From Tribonema minus (lineage: Eukaryota; Sar; Xanthophyceae; Tribonematales; Tribonemataceae), in contig JAFCMP010000062.1 of assembly GCA_017506865.1 (NCBI GenBank), positions 124,001 through 188,000 of the forward strand: a stretch of DNA of 64,000 nucleotides. The letters are read 5' to 3'. The stretch's first letter is position 1, and each line of letters opens with the position of its first letter. Shown here in pieces: positions 31,930 through 43,560 of this stretch. Position numbers and translations under genes: made by a program. Under the pieces are notes generated by a model. The model saw only the letters and a list, made by a program, of their open reading frames with translations, searched no databases and was not told where the DNA came from.

Positions 31930-33146
31930 CAGTTGCAGCAAGTCACTGGCACTTGCGGATGTGCTGTTGTGCCTGCTCAGCTCGAGCACTGTTCCACACA
32001 AGTGCAGCCAAGACAACTTAGGGTTAGGGTTAGGGTTAGGGCCGTGTGAGCTCAACGCGCGTGCACGTGCAGCAATGTCACAGGGGCGTGCGGGTAAACC
32101 TGCGTAGCTTGATCACTATTCCACACAACTGCAGCCAACACACCCTACCCTGTCTTGTGAGCTTCACATGACTCGAAGTGCGGTATTTCCAATTATGTAA
32201 TACTTTGCAGCGTGGCATTGAGGACGCATGGCCAGTGCTATGCAGGCATGCTCCAAGCACCAGCTCAGCAGCAACCTTAACACAAGAACGCGACAATCAT
32301 GCAAACAAGCATCATCAACGGTATGCAGTCTTCGTGTGTCCGTGTACAGTTCTTGTGTAGCCTGGCCGACACTTTTGGTCTCAGGTGCAGGCAGGAACGG
32401 CCCAATTCACTACGCGGTCTGAAGGCTTCCACACCTGCAGTGCCTAAGTGGTGGTAACCATCAGGGTGCCATGCCACACTTGCTTCAAGCACGTGCTCGT
32501 TCTCTGCACGTACATGTCGCATCTGTCTCAAGTGGAAGTCAGTATACTTCGGAGTACTCAGAGTACAACATACTTTGAAGTGCTTGATATGGAACAAGCG
32601 AGCGTCACACCTTCACAGATTGAGCCCGCCTGCAGCCTCACAGAATCAGTAGTTGAGTGTACGTACACACACTATTTCCCGATGCGGCGCACAACTAGTC
32701 GTCACACCTCGGTCACCTTTGCTTTGAATTCGACATTTCAACTTCACTTGAATCGGAGCTGGAGCTCGACTGACAAAACACGCCGGATGCCTATCTCCCA
32801 CTAAGCCTGGCTTTCTGTGGGCTCTCACTGCATGCAGCCAGCAATGCTGCACCCCTGGCTTCAATAAAATCAAATTTATGGCAAAAACAGTTGCTTTGCC
32901 GACCTCTCCAGATCGGCCACTTCCCACACAGTGAGCCAGACTGCCGCTTCACAGATTATATAGTAAAGCACGCACACAGTCCTCGGCAGGCGCACAACAG
33001 AACTAATGTCGTGACACCTCTGCTACGCCTTGCTTCAAATTTTCAACTTTACTTATTTATCAAATTTGAACCTACAGCATCAACTGTTGTTCCCACCGTT
33101 CAATAGTTGAACTCAAACTTGCTGCGGAAACAACTGTTTCTCCTAC
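31930..33146. other. Probable intron of the SMN-like gene; no exon identified
   Basis: A perfect (TTAGGG)4 lies at 32018-32041. I searched the minus strand for a Tudor-type exon and found only VWKPSDRVVNWAVPA at about 32385-32435, too short and soon followed by a stop. Otherwise nothing. Confidence 0.4.
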
Positions 33147-33397
33147 CTTTTGGCGCCGGCCTCTCCAGCGGCTCCCAAGGCCCATAGACCCCCTCCGCCC
33201 CCCTGCCCCTCCTGCCTCCCCCCCCGCAGCACCCCCGCTGCTGCTGCTCGGCAGCGGCGCAGACCGCACCACATTCCTATTCGTCCCGCGGTCCAGCAGT
33301 GCCGCGAATCGCGCATCTGCCTCCGAGAATGCGTCTGTTGCTGCCTGCTCCTCTTCCACATCCTCAGTGGTCTGGTCGACGGTGTCAGCTAAGGGCG
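33147..33397 (-). CDS. Acidic exon with poly-Gly, possible 5' part of the SMN-like gene
   Basis: After ATCACCAG the minus strand reads LADTVDQTTEDVEEEQAATD, AFSEADARFAALLDRGTNR, then Ser and Gly/Ala runs, ending CAAAAG/GTAGGA. Past the G-runs (about 33198-33231) the nominal frame gives GRRGSMGLGSRW. A one-base shift gives a more protein-like VYGPWEPLERPAPK. Acidic N-termini containing a short helix that binds Gemin2 are typical of SMN, but this sequence does not show that motif clearly. It could belong to another gene. Confidence 0.4.
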
Positions 33398-33414
33398 CTG
33401 GTGATTGGGCAGGG

Positions 33415-33845
33415 GGGTGCAGCCGCGGCGGCTGCGGCTGCGGCGGTTCTGGCGAGGGGAGAGGATGTGGTGCGGAAGCAGTGCGTTTTTGAGAGCATGC
33501 GAGAGATCACCATGATGATGCGTGTGCCCATGCATCGTGTCGACATACACTTCATGATGGTAGCGCCGGTACGGCAATCGGGGCTGCGGCTGCGGCGGTC
33601 CTGGCGAGGGGAGAGGGTGCCGCGGAAGCAATGCTGTGAGTGCATGCGAGAAACCACCATGATTATGCGTGTGCCCATGTATCGTGTCGACATACACTCT
33701 ATGATAGTAGCGCCGGTAAGGCAATCAGGGCTGTGGCTGCGGCGGTTCTGGCGAGGAGACAGGGTGCCTCGGAAGCACTGCGTTTCTGAGTGCATGCGGT
33801 ACATCGGTGATCTCTCGCGTAGTGCATGGGTACTTGCATCATGAT
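33415..33845. repeat. Three tandem copies of a 129-145-bp unit
   Basis: The unit 'GGGCTGCGGCTGCGGCGGTTCTGGCGAGGGGAGAGG...ATGCGTGTGCCCATGCATCGTGTCGACATACAC...GTAGCGCCGGTA' occurs three times from 33415 to about 33800. The terminal motif GACAGTAGCGCCGGTGAGGCAATCAGGGC recurs alone at about 33930. Frames on both strands are open by composition. It lies upstream of the acidic exon at 33147-33397. Confidence 0.75.
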
Positions 33846-33849
33846 CGCC

Positions 33850-35140
33850 CCATCGCGATGCAAGTGCCCACGACTTTCAAATCACCATAGTGATGCAAGC
33901 GCCCATGCCTTGATGTCAAAACACGCTTGATGACAGTAGCGCCGGTGAGGCAATCAGGGCACACACAACAGTCAAGGCCACAGGGGGGGGGCTGCTCTTT
34001 TCCAGATTGTCTGTGATGCTATTACTTTGGCTGGCGATGCGAGCATCCTCCTTTGCGCATGTGCTCCGAGTCGTAATCATGCTGAATTCTGCTTTCGGAT
34101 TACTAATGCCTGGTCCAATGTTCAGAACCACTGCGATGGCGCTTCAAATGATGGCACAGGAAGGCATACGTGCATTCATGATGGTATTGCTGCAGCAGCA
34201 TGTCAGCAACACGGCACTGATGATGCGCCAGTGGTGTGTAAAACGGTAGGCCAGCTTTTGCGAAAACAAGTACTTCGAAGCATGTTCACCTCCAACTACA
34301 GACATGGGGAAATGAGCCATTGGAGAGTGTTGCAAGCCCCAACTTTTCCGCAACAAGTGTGTGCACTCAGCTTTCCACACTGAATGCTGTTAGCTATTAG
34401 CATGGCGCGCTTTTCATGCCTTACGAGAGAAGCAGCAATAAACACTCATTACCGAGGAGAACAACGCATTCAGTATGTAGCATGAGGGATATCGATCGAC
34501 ACACGCCTCAATAGATTCTAAGCAGTACATGGATTAATCATACCACCATGTTACTGGGGGCTGCCACACAGCTTCTGGCGGCACATCAATGACGACAGAG
34601 TGTGAATGGTGTCGCAAGGAAGGTTTGGATTGTGGGGTGCACTTGGCACCGCATTACACTCATGACAGTTCACAGAAGCAACAGTTTTGGTCAGCTCTTG
34701 CGAAAAGATATCACGTGTGCCATCGTGGCGAGGGGGGCTAGTTGTTTGTCTCACGTACAGATATCATCAGGTAGTTGAGCTGCAGAATAAAGTGTTCAGC
34801 ATCAGTCTGTGGCCATGATCAGGCATGTTTTCGGATCAGCAGCGTCCGGAAGCGTTGACTCGGGATCTGAAGAATGAATACTGGTGCACTTTAGCCGAGC
34901 TGATATGTGTTTGCTGCAAGTCGATAGCCATACTGTTTTCGACGTCCTCCGCGATCCATCAAGATTTCATGTTAGCCCATGGAAGATCGTGCATGGCATG
35001 ACATGTCGACAGATACATATAATCCAGTCGCGCTACGGACGACGAGTACTGCGAGCTTGTGGCTATTTAAGTCCCTGGACTACCTTGTTGCAGCGACTCA
35101 CTTGCGCCCCGGAGCGTATGCCCCCTGATTGCATCATCGA
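33850..35140. other. No supported gene
   Basis: Unique sequence with short frames only. The plus-strand segment 35152-35285 (reads SSYRFAIFTR before AG/GTTCGA) could be a 5' exon of the next gene: it ends in phase 2, and an acceptor at 35463 (GGCATAG) would continue in phase into the ATG at 35483. Confidence 0.35.
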
Positions 35141-35482
35141 AGGCCTTCAGTATGGCTCCGTCATCCCAGGCGCTGGCCACCTCATCGCATTCTGCGCCAC
35201 AGCATCCCACCTCATTGCTGTCGCCTCTCCAAGACATGTTTGACCTTCGCCTTTCTAGTAGCTACAGGTTTGCCATCTTCACAAGGTTCGAAGTCCGCAC
35301 TTCAATGGTGAAGTTCGCCCAGAAATGTAACGATTTTTTCAGCTGGTTGGTTGAACATGAATACATGAACAGGATCATGATCATGAGTGCGCGGCACGTC
35401 CTACTGTGAAGCTGGCCTCGCTCGGTGAAGCGCACTCACCGCAGACTCTCGGATTAGGCATAGCAAGCAGGACACGCCCGCC

Positions 35483-38400
35483 ATGCGCGTGCTGCTGATA
35501 GACGCGTTCTCTTCCAGCCCTAGGGGTCGAGAAAGTTGTGCTGCACTGGTGGCGAAGCTAAAGCATACGCTGCGGCCTTTGGACATCCAGGTGTGTGCAT
35601 ACAATGCCTGCATAATTTCGGTTTTGAGTGACTTTGTCAGGGTTATTGTCAGAAGCCTTACGGTGCAGCAGCAACTTGAACAAGCACATGCAGAACAACT
35701 ACCAACATGAATGACAAGCCAGGACGCACTATAATTGCTCGAATGGGTCAAAGTGACATTTTGTTGTTTATGAGCGCTCAATGCTTCACTAATGCAAAGC
35801 CTGGCCAAATCAGATGTCCCATGCTGCATGTAGCAGCTCCAGCACTCGTGGGCTTGTTTGCCAGCGTATATTCATTGACCACGCACTCTGTATGCCAGAC
35901 AAGTTGTCTGTCGCACATGTGCATGGACAAGTCCAAGCGCACTGAAGCCGGTGCTACAATTGTTAAAAAATCTGCAGATGGCTGGCAGGGCGGAGGTGTT
36001 GGTGAGGCCACTGGGCAGCGCCCTGAATGAATTCTGCTACAGCGCTCAGGGCCATGAGTATGTGGACTCCGCTGCTCTGAAGGCCTTGGACTCCCTTGAC
36101 ATGATCATCGTCGATGGGGACTGCACCCTGCTGCCGTGGATGCAGTGCATGCGACAGGTGACACTGCTCAGCCGATGGACATGATTATGCAACTACACTG
36201 CTTACGTGCCTGCGTTGCAGCTGCATGTACACGCAGATGACGACAGGCTCAGATAAACATTGTGCGCAACAGCATCATAGAGCCAGCAATTCGGAATAGG
36301 CAGCAATCATATTCTTCTGCAATACTCACAGTATGGTCGTGCCAGCACGTGTGAGGTTCATCAGGCAACACTCAGGCGAACGCAGGCAACAGATGATACT
36401 GTATGCTGGTGTTGGCAGCACTGAATCCGCAGAACACATTATTTGCGGTGCTGAGCCACTGAGCAGGTGCAGTGGAGTAGGATCGCAATGATGCCCAGCA
36501 GCCTTACTACGTTCACAACATTTTGCGATACCCACTCTCGCGCCGCCTGGTACACACACTTGCAGGAGTGTGTCATTGAACTCATCGGCAGCGAAGATTT
36601 GTGTGATCCCAGCCTTGAATTGAGTTTCAGTAAAGGCTGCAATTTTCAACGAGTTGTTGCGGCAGCAGCACTCCAGTAGCTTCAAGTACATGTCAAACAG
36701 CACTCCAGTAGCTTCAAGTACATGTCAAACAGCCAACTGTCGGCGTTTCCCACAGGCCTGGGTGGCTAGTTGTTCAGTACTCCTGGTTGATTGATTGGCT
36801 TTCGAGCCATCTAGACATTGTCCAATCTACCACTTCTTGATGATTTCTTGAAGTCGTTTTCCAGGTTCTGATTGCAAGGTTAGCGCCTGTCTGCACAACC
36901 ACAATTACATGCTTATACGTCACCAAACCTCCACAGTGATATGGGACTCCTCCTCATCGGCTCCGCTGACAACGAATCTGAGCACATGGCCATCGCATCA
37001 CCTGCAGACACCATGCTGCAGGTCACTTATCTACCATACTTCTGTCATGACCGTGTTTCATGCTCTGCAGCTGGTAATCATTGTACGCTCAGCCCTCATG
37101 TGTGGCAAGTGCCTGTTCGCGGCTGGCCCAGGGCTGCATGCCGTGGCCTTTGTGTTGGCCACCGGCGGCGGATGGATGCAGATTGATTGCGGAGCGCGGG
37201 GTGAGATTGGCACTGCAGAACGGCTGGCCAGCAGACTGGAAGGGTGAGTTGTTGTAGCAAACCAAGGTGTACAGAACCCTGCTACATGTATACTCGCACT
37301 GAACTTGGGAGTGCTTGTGTCAGATGGTAAAAGAGGGTCTTGCAGAAGCCGCAATTTCATCTGCGTGGCCTCGCTAAGACTCCACTGCCAGCAGATGCTG
37401 CTTTGTGTCAGCAACTGTGTTTGCCATTACCACTTTACAATGCCATCCTTCTGGCTGAGAGTATGGTTTGCACCGGGCACACTTGGTGTCCGTGCTGAGT
37501 AATGCTGTGTTGTGTCCTGCATCAAAGCCAGACACATCAGATCGGAACAGGGTAAAATGACAAGTGCATAAAATGACAAGTGCATTTGGTTGAGCTTTTA
37601 ATGACTTGCAGCATGTAGACGACAACGGCACTGGTGTGGTGACAGACCAGCATTTCACAAAAACTATTGATGTTGTCTTGACATAATGGCACGCAGGCAC
37701 CCGAAGAAGTCTTACTTTGCTGCAGCGCAACTGACATGACCCATTCTGTCCAGTCAGTATGTTGTCCAATTTCATGATGAGACCAGTGGGTAACAGATCA
37801 AAGCTCGGCTGCATGCTTGCCATTAAGTAAGTGCGACAGTTCAAATATTGATACCAGTGGGCAACAGAGCAAAGATCAGCTGCATGCTTGCCACGAAGTG
37901 AGTGGGACAGTTCTAATGTTGAGGCCAGTGGGCAACAGAGCAAAGATCAGCTGCATGCTTGCCACAAAGTGAGTGCGACAGTTCTAATGCTGATACCAGT
38001 GGGCAACAGAGCAAGGCCCAGCTGCAGTCTCGCCACAAACTGAGTGCGACAGTTGTGCTGATTTTGCTGCTTGCTTTCAGCAGCTCTGAATGCGCTGCCG
38101 GCGCAAGGGCGCTGATTGGAGCCACAGGGGACCTGTACCAGTTTGCCCCGGGAAAGCAGTCATGGCATCTGGCAGGCAAAGTGGGTCTGAAGTTGCGTGG
38201 CGACCGCACGCCAAAGGCGGATGCTCAGCGCGTGGTGAGTGCCATGACAATGGTGCTTTGATGTATGGTGCAATGTGCCATGTTGAGATGCCGTCTCAAT
38301 GTGTGCACAGCGCTGCAGCAGTACGCTTTGTAATCCTGGCAGTTTCTCTGGCTTATAAGACGCACTGCACTGGAGGCAAGCAAGCAGCTGCACTGAAGGG

Positions 38401-41400
38401 ACTGAATGTATCACCTGCGCAATGCATCTAAGCCATGAACATCATGTCTCAAGCAATTATGAGTCAAGGATCTGTGCTGGTCTTACACGCTGTTGAAGTG
38501 GTGTTAGTCTGGCCATATGAGGCGCCCTGCACTTCCACAATAGTGTATGACATGTGCATTCGCACATTGGTGCAAAACGCGTCTACGAGGCGTGCAACAG
38601 TCGTGCTAGCTTGAGGCTCAACAGGGCTAGAGGCAGGGTACGAACACATGCATGTGGCATAGGATTGAGTGCACCAAAGCGCAGTCATTAGCTCCAGAAC
38701 GCACACCTGCAGCAGTTATTGCCGACTCCTTTCGCGAAGGTTAAGGAGGTATGACCATCTCTCAAACCAATCTCTTGCTCACTGCCACTGTGCTGCAGAG
38801 TGGCAGTTGGCCCATGCCGCCGCCATCGCGTGTGCGCAGCGGCACATGCGCCAAAGCCCTGCAGCAGGAGAACACGCCTAGGGTACCAGAAGAGGTGCAG
38901 GTGAGGGATTGTGTACTTGTACTATTAATTGAAATTCTCACTTAGGGCGCGAAACAGCCCAGATGAATGGTATCTAAGCTTGCTGTTCGGAATCTACATG
39001 TCGTGTGACAATCTAAAAGTGTCTCAATGAAAATCACAGGTTTGTGTACTTGGACTATTGATCAAAATTCTAGCTCAGGGCGCGGAAAAGCCCAGATGAT
39101 CAGATGATTTGATATCAAAGCTTGTGGAACAGATTTCACATGTCAGGTGACGATGTGAAAGTATCTTTGTGACAATTACTTCTAAACAACATCGCCAAAA
39201 GGCATCGATGTACTTCCACGTGCCCGCAGTCTTACACAGCGCACACAGGCTCAGCACTGCTGAACCATTGCCGCTTCCAACAATGAGCCTTCATGTTAGC
39301 TGACACGATCAACTACTCTGATGCGGAATCAGTTGAGTGCTGACCAACCCAGCAGTCGAGAGCCAAGAAGTGATGTGCTACTTCAACAACGTCTCAAAAC
39401 AGCTGCATGTCACCTGGCTCACCAGTAGCCTCCCCCTGCAAACAAGATTTGGCAGCATCACTCCGCAACTGTTAGCTTGTTCATACAGTTTGGTTTGCTG
39501 CCATTTGGTGCAGTTGTGTCCTACCAATCTCACTCAGTCAAGATGCAAACTTATGCCTTTCTAGTTGTGCTTTTCTAGGTGTCTGTTGCAGCAGGTGCAC
39601 TTGTGCTCCATTACGGCCCGCCTGCACTTTTGTGCACACCAACCTGTAAGGTCACAGCAACAGCACCCCCGCACTATGACGCTGCATCAACTTGACCGTG
39701 TGTACACAAAACCAGCCCCCCTTAAAGCGTCCCTCTTGAGCACCCCTTCTTCAAACTTGCAACAAACTTCCACATCATTCACCGATCAACCCTACTGATC
39801 AACCCTACTCCAACTGCACTTCTCATTGTCACGACAGCCCGCACCATAATGTCGCATCAACACGACCGTGTGTACTCAACATCAGCCCACCTGTGAGCCC
39901 CTCTCGTGAGCAGCCCTTTAGACTTCCAACAAACCTCCACATCATCCGCTGATCAACCCCTACTTCAACTTATTATTGTCGCGACAGGTGCGACTGCGAG
40001 CAGCAGCGCTCACCCACCCGCTACTCCTGCACCTGCGCGACACTCCAAACGCCGTCACCGCTGTCATTGCCACCAAGGGCACCATCGTGTGGAGCCCCAG
40101 CTCCTGGTCCCTCGACGAAGCCGAACTCGGCAGAAAGGCGGTGGCGTTCTTTGATCAGGCCGTGCGCTGCATCGCTGACCCAGAGACCCCTACGCATCCG
40201 CCCCCTTTGCAAGGGGGGGGCTGTTGCGGCGGTGCAACAAAGGTTGTCAAGGGGGGGGCATCCATTGTGCGTGAGTCTAGTGCTGCTGTCGGACGCCAGT
40301 CGCATCTATGTGGAGCGCTGCCACACACTGGCAGGCCGTCGCGCGCTGCCCCCTGCGGGTCCAGCAGGGGGGCAAGGGGGTCGCTCAATGACCCCCGTCG
40401 TCCTGGTGACCAAGGGGCAGATGGTGGCACTGTGAAGGGGGGCAATGGGGGTGGGGAAGGGGTGTTGGCGATGATTCGGGGGGGCGCGGCGCTGTGCGTT
40501 CTTGCGGACTCCATGGCGGGCGCGGAGGTGATCACGGTGGGAAGGCACTGCGTTGGCGTGCGCTTCAACCTCAGCCACAGGCAAGGCTTTGAAGCTTGTG
40601 ACCCACTTCAAGAAGTATGTCTTCTGTCAGCTCGCATGCGTGTACTGGTTCATGCTTGTCGTTCGGCAACTGCCAACTTCAGCATTTAAATATTTCAATG
40701 TATTCTGAAGCATAATGTTTGTGTGCTAAAGGATTTGATGATCCTCACGAACACGTGTTGGTAGCCGCCCACTACAGTACGGTACATGAGGTGCTGTAAA
40801 CATCGCGCAGACATCCCTGGATCTGCCCATCGTGTGATTGAAGTAAGTTAGTGGGGACATCTTTGTTTGGTAATGACTACATGCATCGCCTCGTAGTGTG
40901 GGTACCAAAGCACATCAGAAGTGTGCTTGACTGCTCATTATGTATCAGCACCAACCTCAGTAGTAATCTGTGCCCCCACCTCTCACCCCCCCATTCATCT
41001 GTGTACCTCAGGAGTGCCAACTATGCACCAGCGGTCAGCATCCTGCAGGCATTTGTGGTTGAGAAGCAGCAGCTGCTGCTGCGTAGTGGCACCATCGGCC
41101 GCTCGAGCCGTTTTCTGCTCGTCGAAAGGGGGATGCAACTGACTACTACAGTCATTGCCAAGGTGCGTGCAAAGGTCAACTCTTCGATTGAGTGCTGAAT
41201 TCCCTGTACGTTGCTGAATACTGCGGAGTCTTTTGATCATGTACACAAGGATTCAAGAGGGTGTGCAGGCCCGCAAACCCATGAGCTGGCAGTTGTTAGT
41301 CTTTGAAAAGTGGCCATTTGCTTGAGTACACTCAAGACTGTGCAAGTACGTAGCAGTATACCAGCAAGTTCATTCAAACATCAGATGTGAGCCATGCTTG

Positions 41401-42947
41401 CCAACAGTCGTACCAGAATGTGCCCAAAGCAGCAAGGCTTCGTTGGTTCCAGTTGCTATTCCTGAGCATCGCACTCTTTGAGGTATCCAAGCAGTGTGCT
41501 ACAACCTGGTGGTGTCATGATAGCTTGTGGAAATTATGACTATTGGTGCGCGCAGCTTCTAATGCTCAGTATGTGACAGACACCGTGTCAGTGGCCGTCC
41601 ATGGCGTACGCACTCAGCTGGTAAGGCGAGAATCTGGATACAGTCATGTTGAGTGTTGTGCGCCATGCCAGTGGTTCCCCAGTGAATCTCTCAGCGATTT
41701 TGTGATGCTGCAGTCATGCCCGCCACATAACATGGAGATTTTGGGCTGTCAATCCATGCTTGGCCTTCCTGTGTACTCAGCTTGAACGCTTGCATCATGA
41801 ACAACTCAAAGAATGTGAGACTAGCGGATTCGATGCAACCTAGTGTTGCTTCAATTTTCAGCCTCACATTGTGCACCTTGTCTGCACTTTACAGGGATCG
41901 CCGCGCATTGTGCAAGTGAGAGCTGCAGCGCTCAACCACACCGCTCAAACTGCCGAGAAGCAGTCTCGACCCGCCCCCCCATCAACCAGACCAACAATGA
42001 CACAACAGGATGTCAACGACAGCACCGCTCAACACGTCCGCAATGGCTGCGGTAACAAAACAAGCGGCAGAACAAGTTGCAGCAGCTTTGATGACAGCAC
42101 TGCGGCCAGCGGTGGCACTGCGGAAACGGCCGCGTGCTCGCTGCGGGAGGGCGAGCCTGTTGCTGAGCGATGCCCTACACCTCCGGTATGTATGTATATA
42201 TGTTTGCATGTATGTTTGTATGTATGTACTTCTATTGTATGTATGTATGTATGTGCGTACGTACGTATGTATGTACTCCGAAGTATGTATGTATGTATGT
42301 ATGTATGTATATGCGTATGTACGCATGTATGCATGTATGTATGTATGTATGTGTGTGTGTATACATGTATGTACGTATGTATGCATGTATGCAGAAGTAT
42401 GTATATATGTATGTAGAAGTATGCATGTATGTATGCATGTATGTGTGCATGTACTCGACGTGCCGCTTGCAGGTTCAGCTTCATTACTATGCTTGCCGCT
42501 TGAGAGGGCCCTTTAGTGATATAGTGATATGGCAGCCAACTCAGTGTCACTGTACCGGATCTGCTGCATGAGCATGCCAAACTCCTGCAAGTCTGTACAC
42601 AGGAATTCATTGCTCTACACAGCAGAACATGCCTGCACTGAAGGATAACATTCCCGCATGTGCAGGCGGAAAATTGACGATCACCATGCTGCCCGAGCCA
42701 TGATTGGAAGCATCCTGTGGTGTTGTCGTTGCCACGCAAGTGTACCAGTGAGCTTGTTGTACTAGTGTAGGGTATATGCTGTGAGAAATCGTCAAACTCA
42801 CAGCTGATGGCATCACTCCATACTTTCATGCACATTGCCGTGGGTATGCCGGAGCCTCAGTCACTGTGCCACTTCAAGCACCCAAGAAGTCTGGGCATCA
42901 GCTACGTGCGCCTTAAGGGATTGAGCGATGCAGCTGACCCTCTGTAG
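35483..42947 (+). CDS. Novel protein with amidotransferase-like N-terminal region, ten exons
   Basis: Exons: 35483-35590, 35978-36157, 37071-37243, 38081-38234, 38799-38900, 39988-40580, 41012-41162, 41570-41620, 41895-42185, 42804-42947. All phases agree, total 1947 nt, 648 aa. The N-terminus MRVLLIDAFSSSPRGRESC is a Rossmann-like beta strand with loop. Then come LDMIIVDGD, LLPWMQCMRQ and CGKCLFAAGPG, whose order recalls class I glutamine amidotransferases with Cys110 at the nucleophile-elbow position. His/Glu partners are not evident, so activity is doubtful. The middle has GDLYQFAPGKQSWHL and VTAVIATKGTIVWSPSSW; the C-terminal half has VGVRFNLSHRSANYAPAV and ends GISYVRLKGLSDAADPL. Intron 6 starts GCAAGG (GC-AG type). 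In exon 6 the middle looks better in another frame between two G-runs. The family is unknown to me. A longer 5' end (35152-35285) is possible. Confidence 0.66.
37780..38055 (+). repeat. Four tandem copies of a 71-bp intronic unit
   Basis: The unit 'ACCAGTGGGCAACAGAGCAAAGATCAGCTGCATGCTTGCCAC(A)AAGTGAGTGCGACAGTTCTAATG' starts near 37782, 37851, 37922 and 37993, ending just before the acceptor of exon 38081. Each copy has a donor-like AAGTGAGTG and an acceptor-like GCGACAG, so it may offer decoy splice sites. Confidence 0.8.
38901..39200 (+). repeat. Duplicated donor-side intron segment
   Basis: 'CAGGTGAGGGATTGTGTACTTGTACTATTAATTGAAATTCTCACTTAGGGCGCGAAACAGCCCAGATGA' (from the exon 38799 donor) recurs as 'CAGGTTTGTGTACTTGGACTATTGATCAAAATTCTAGCTCAGGGCGCGGAAAAGCCCAGATGA' at about 39039. 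The duplication copied the intron 5' end. Confidence 0.65.
39600..39990 (+). repeat. Duplicated 3' splice-site segment before exon 39988
   Basis: A segment of about 160-175 bp ending 'CAACTGCACTTCTCATTGTCACGACAG/CCCGCAC' (about 39832) is repeated ending 'CAACTTATTATTGTCGCGACAG/GTGCGAC' (39987). Internal matches include TGCATCAACTTGACCGTGTGTAC / CGCATCAACACGACCGTGTGTAC and ACATCATTCACCGATCAACCC / ACATCATCCGCTGATCAACCC. Only the second acceptor is followed by an in-phase exon. Confidence 0.7.
40981..41011 (+). promoter_or_regulatory. GC-AG intron 3' end
   Basis: The acceptor CCCCCCATTCATCTGTGTACCTCAG precedes exon 41012. The matching 5' end at 40581 is GCAAGG after CCACAG. Phase 2 is kept (AG/G = Arg), giving SHRSANYAPAV. 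Confidence 0.5.
42186..42455 (+). repeat. GTAT tetranucleotide microsatellite at an intron 5' end
   Basis: About 270 bp of imperfect GTAT/GTATGC repeats, interrupted by CGTACGTAC and ACTTCGAAGTATGC-like pieces, begins exactly at the donor of exon 41895-42185 (CCG/GTATGTATG). Every unit contains GTATGT, a consensus donor, so the exact 5' splice site is ambiguous. Tyr/His-rich frames across the array are compositional. Confidence 0.85.
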
Positions 42948-43209
42948 CAACAACAAGCGCAATGCTGGTCATACGCCTGTGCTTTTACATCCTGACCAGC
43001 TCTCACATCAACCCTCACATCAACCCTGTGCCAATGGTGCGCATCATGTTGAGCACTGTAGCTACAGTAACACGAGGCGCACTTCATCTGAGCGTTTTGG
43101 CACTACGCTCGGCTGCTGTACTGCCACCTGGTACCAACCTAACAGCAATTTCAAGCAGCGCGTTGATCACTGCGATCGGTAATGCTGGTGCCGCTGCTGC
43201 TGTATGAGT

Positions 43210-43295
43210 ACATGCCGTGCTAACCCTAACCCTAACCGTAATCCTAACTCTAACTCTAATCCTAACCCTAACCCTAACCCTTACCCTAAGCCTAA
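43210..43295. repeat. Interstitial CCCTAA tract
   Basis: About 75 bp of CCCTAA with CTCTAA and CCGTAA variants, the longest such tract in the window. It lies between the end of the 35.5-42.9 kb gene and the next candidate exon. Confidence 0.8.
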
Positions 43296-43368
43296 GCAGC
43301 CTCTGAGGGCAATTAGTGGCATTATATGTAGAAGACTAGGTCTCACAATGCTGTCATTATGACTGCAG

Positions 43369-43560
43369 GTCCTACATTCGTTCCAGTTTGCAGTCAAAGG
43401 GCAGCAGAGAGCCGTTGCCAGTGCAGACGCTTCAACATCCATCATCAGTATACTCAAGTTTTCTGTTGACCTAAGCCACCCCTTGATCGGATTTTGCGCA
43501 GAGGCCCGCATGACCCTGAACTCCGGCGGCCCAGTGTCAGCGGCACACTGTCAGAGTGCC
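43369..43560 (+). CDS. Candidate exon, family unknown
   Basis: After GACTGCAG the plus strand reads VLHSFQFAVKGQQRAVASAD then STSIISILKFSVDLSHPLIG. It stays open to about 43780. The acceptor and composition look coding, but no donor can be fixed and no partner exon joins convincingly. It might be an exon of the gene ending at 46374 or a chance frame. Confidence 0.3.

Noticed and set aside
31470-31952. 160-codon minus frame ending in poly-Ala and poly-Gly, overlapping the YG-box exon
   Set aside because: A different frame of the same strand encodes the YG box with correct junctions. The upstream part of this frame is the dispersed repeat.
32385-32440. Possible Tudor-domain start (VWKPSDRVV) for the SMN-like gene
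   Set aside because: It is followed by a stop within 20 residues, with no aromatic-cage pattern and no donor.
37780-38055. Regular 71-bp repeats considered as a CRISPR-like array
   Set aside because: The whole unit is repeated with no unique spacers, and the context is a eukaryotic intron.
42029-42835. 268-codon minus frame rich in HTYIHTYIHTY
   Set aside because: Direct translation of the GTAT microsatellite.
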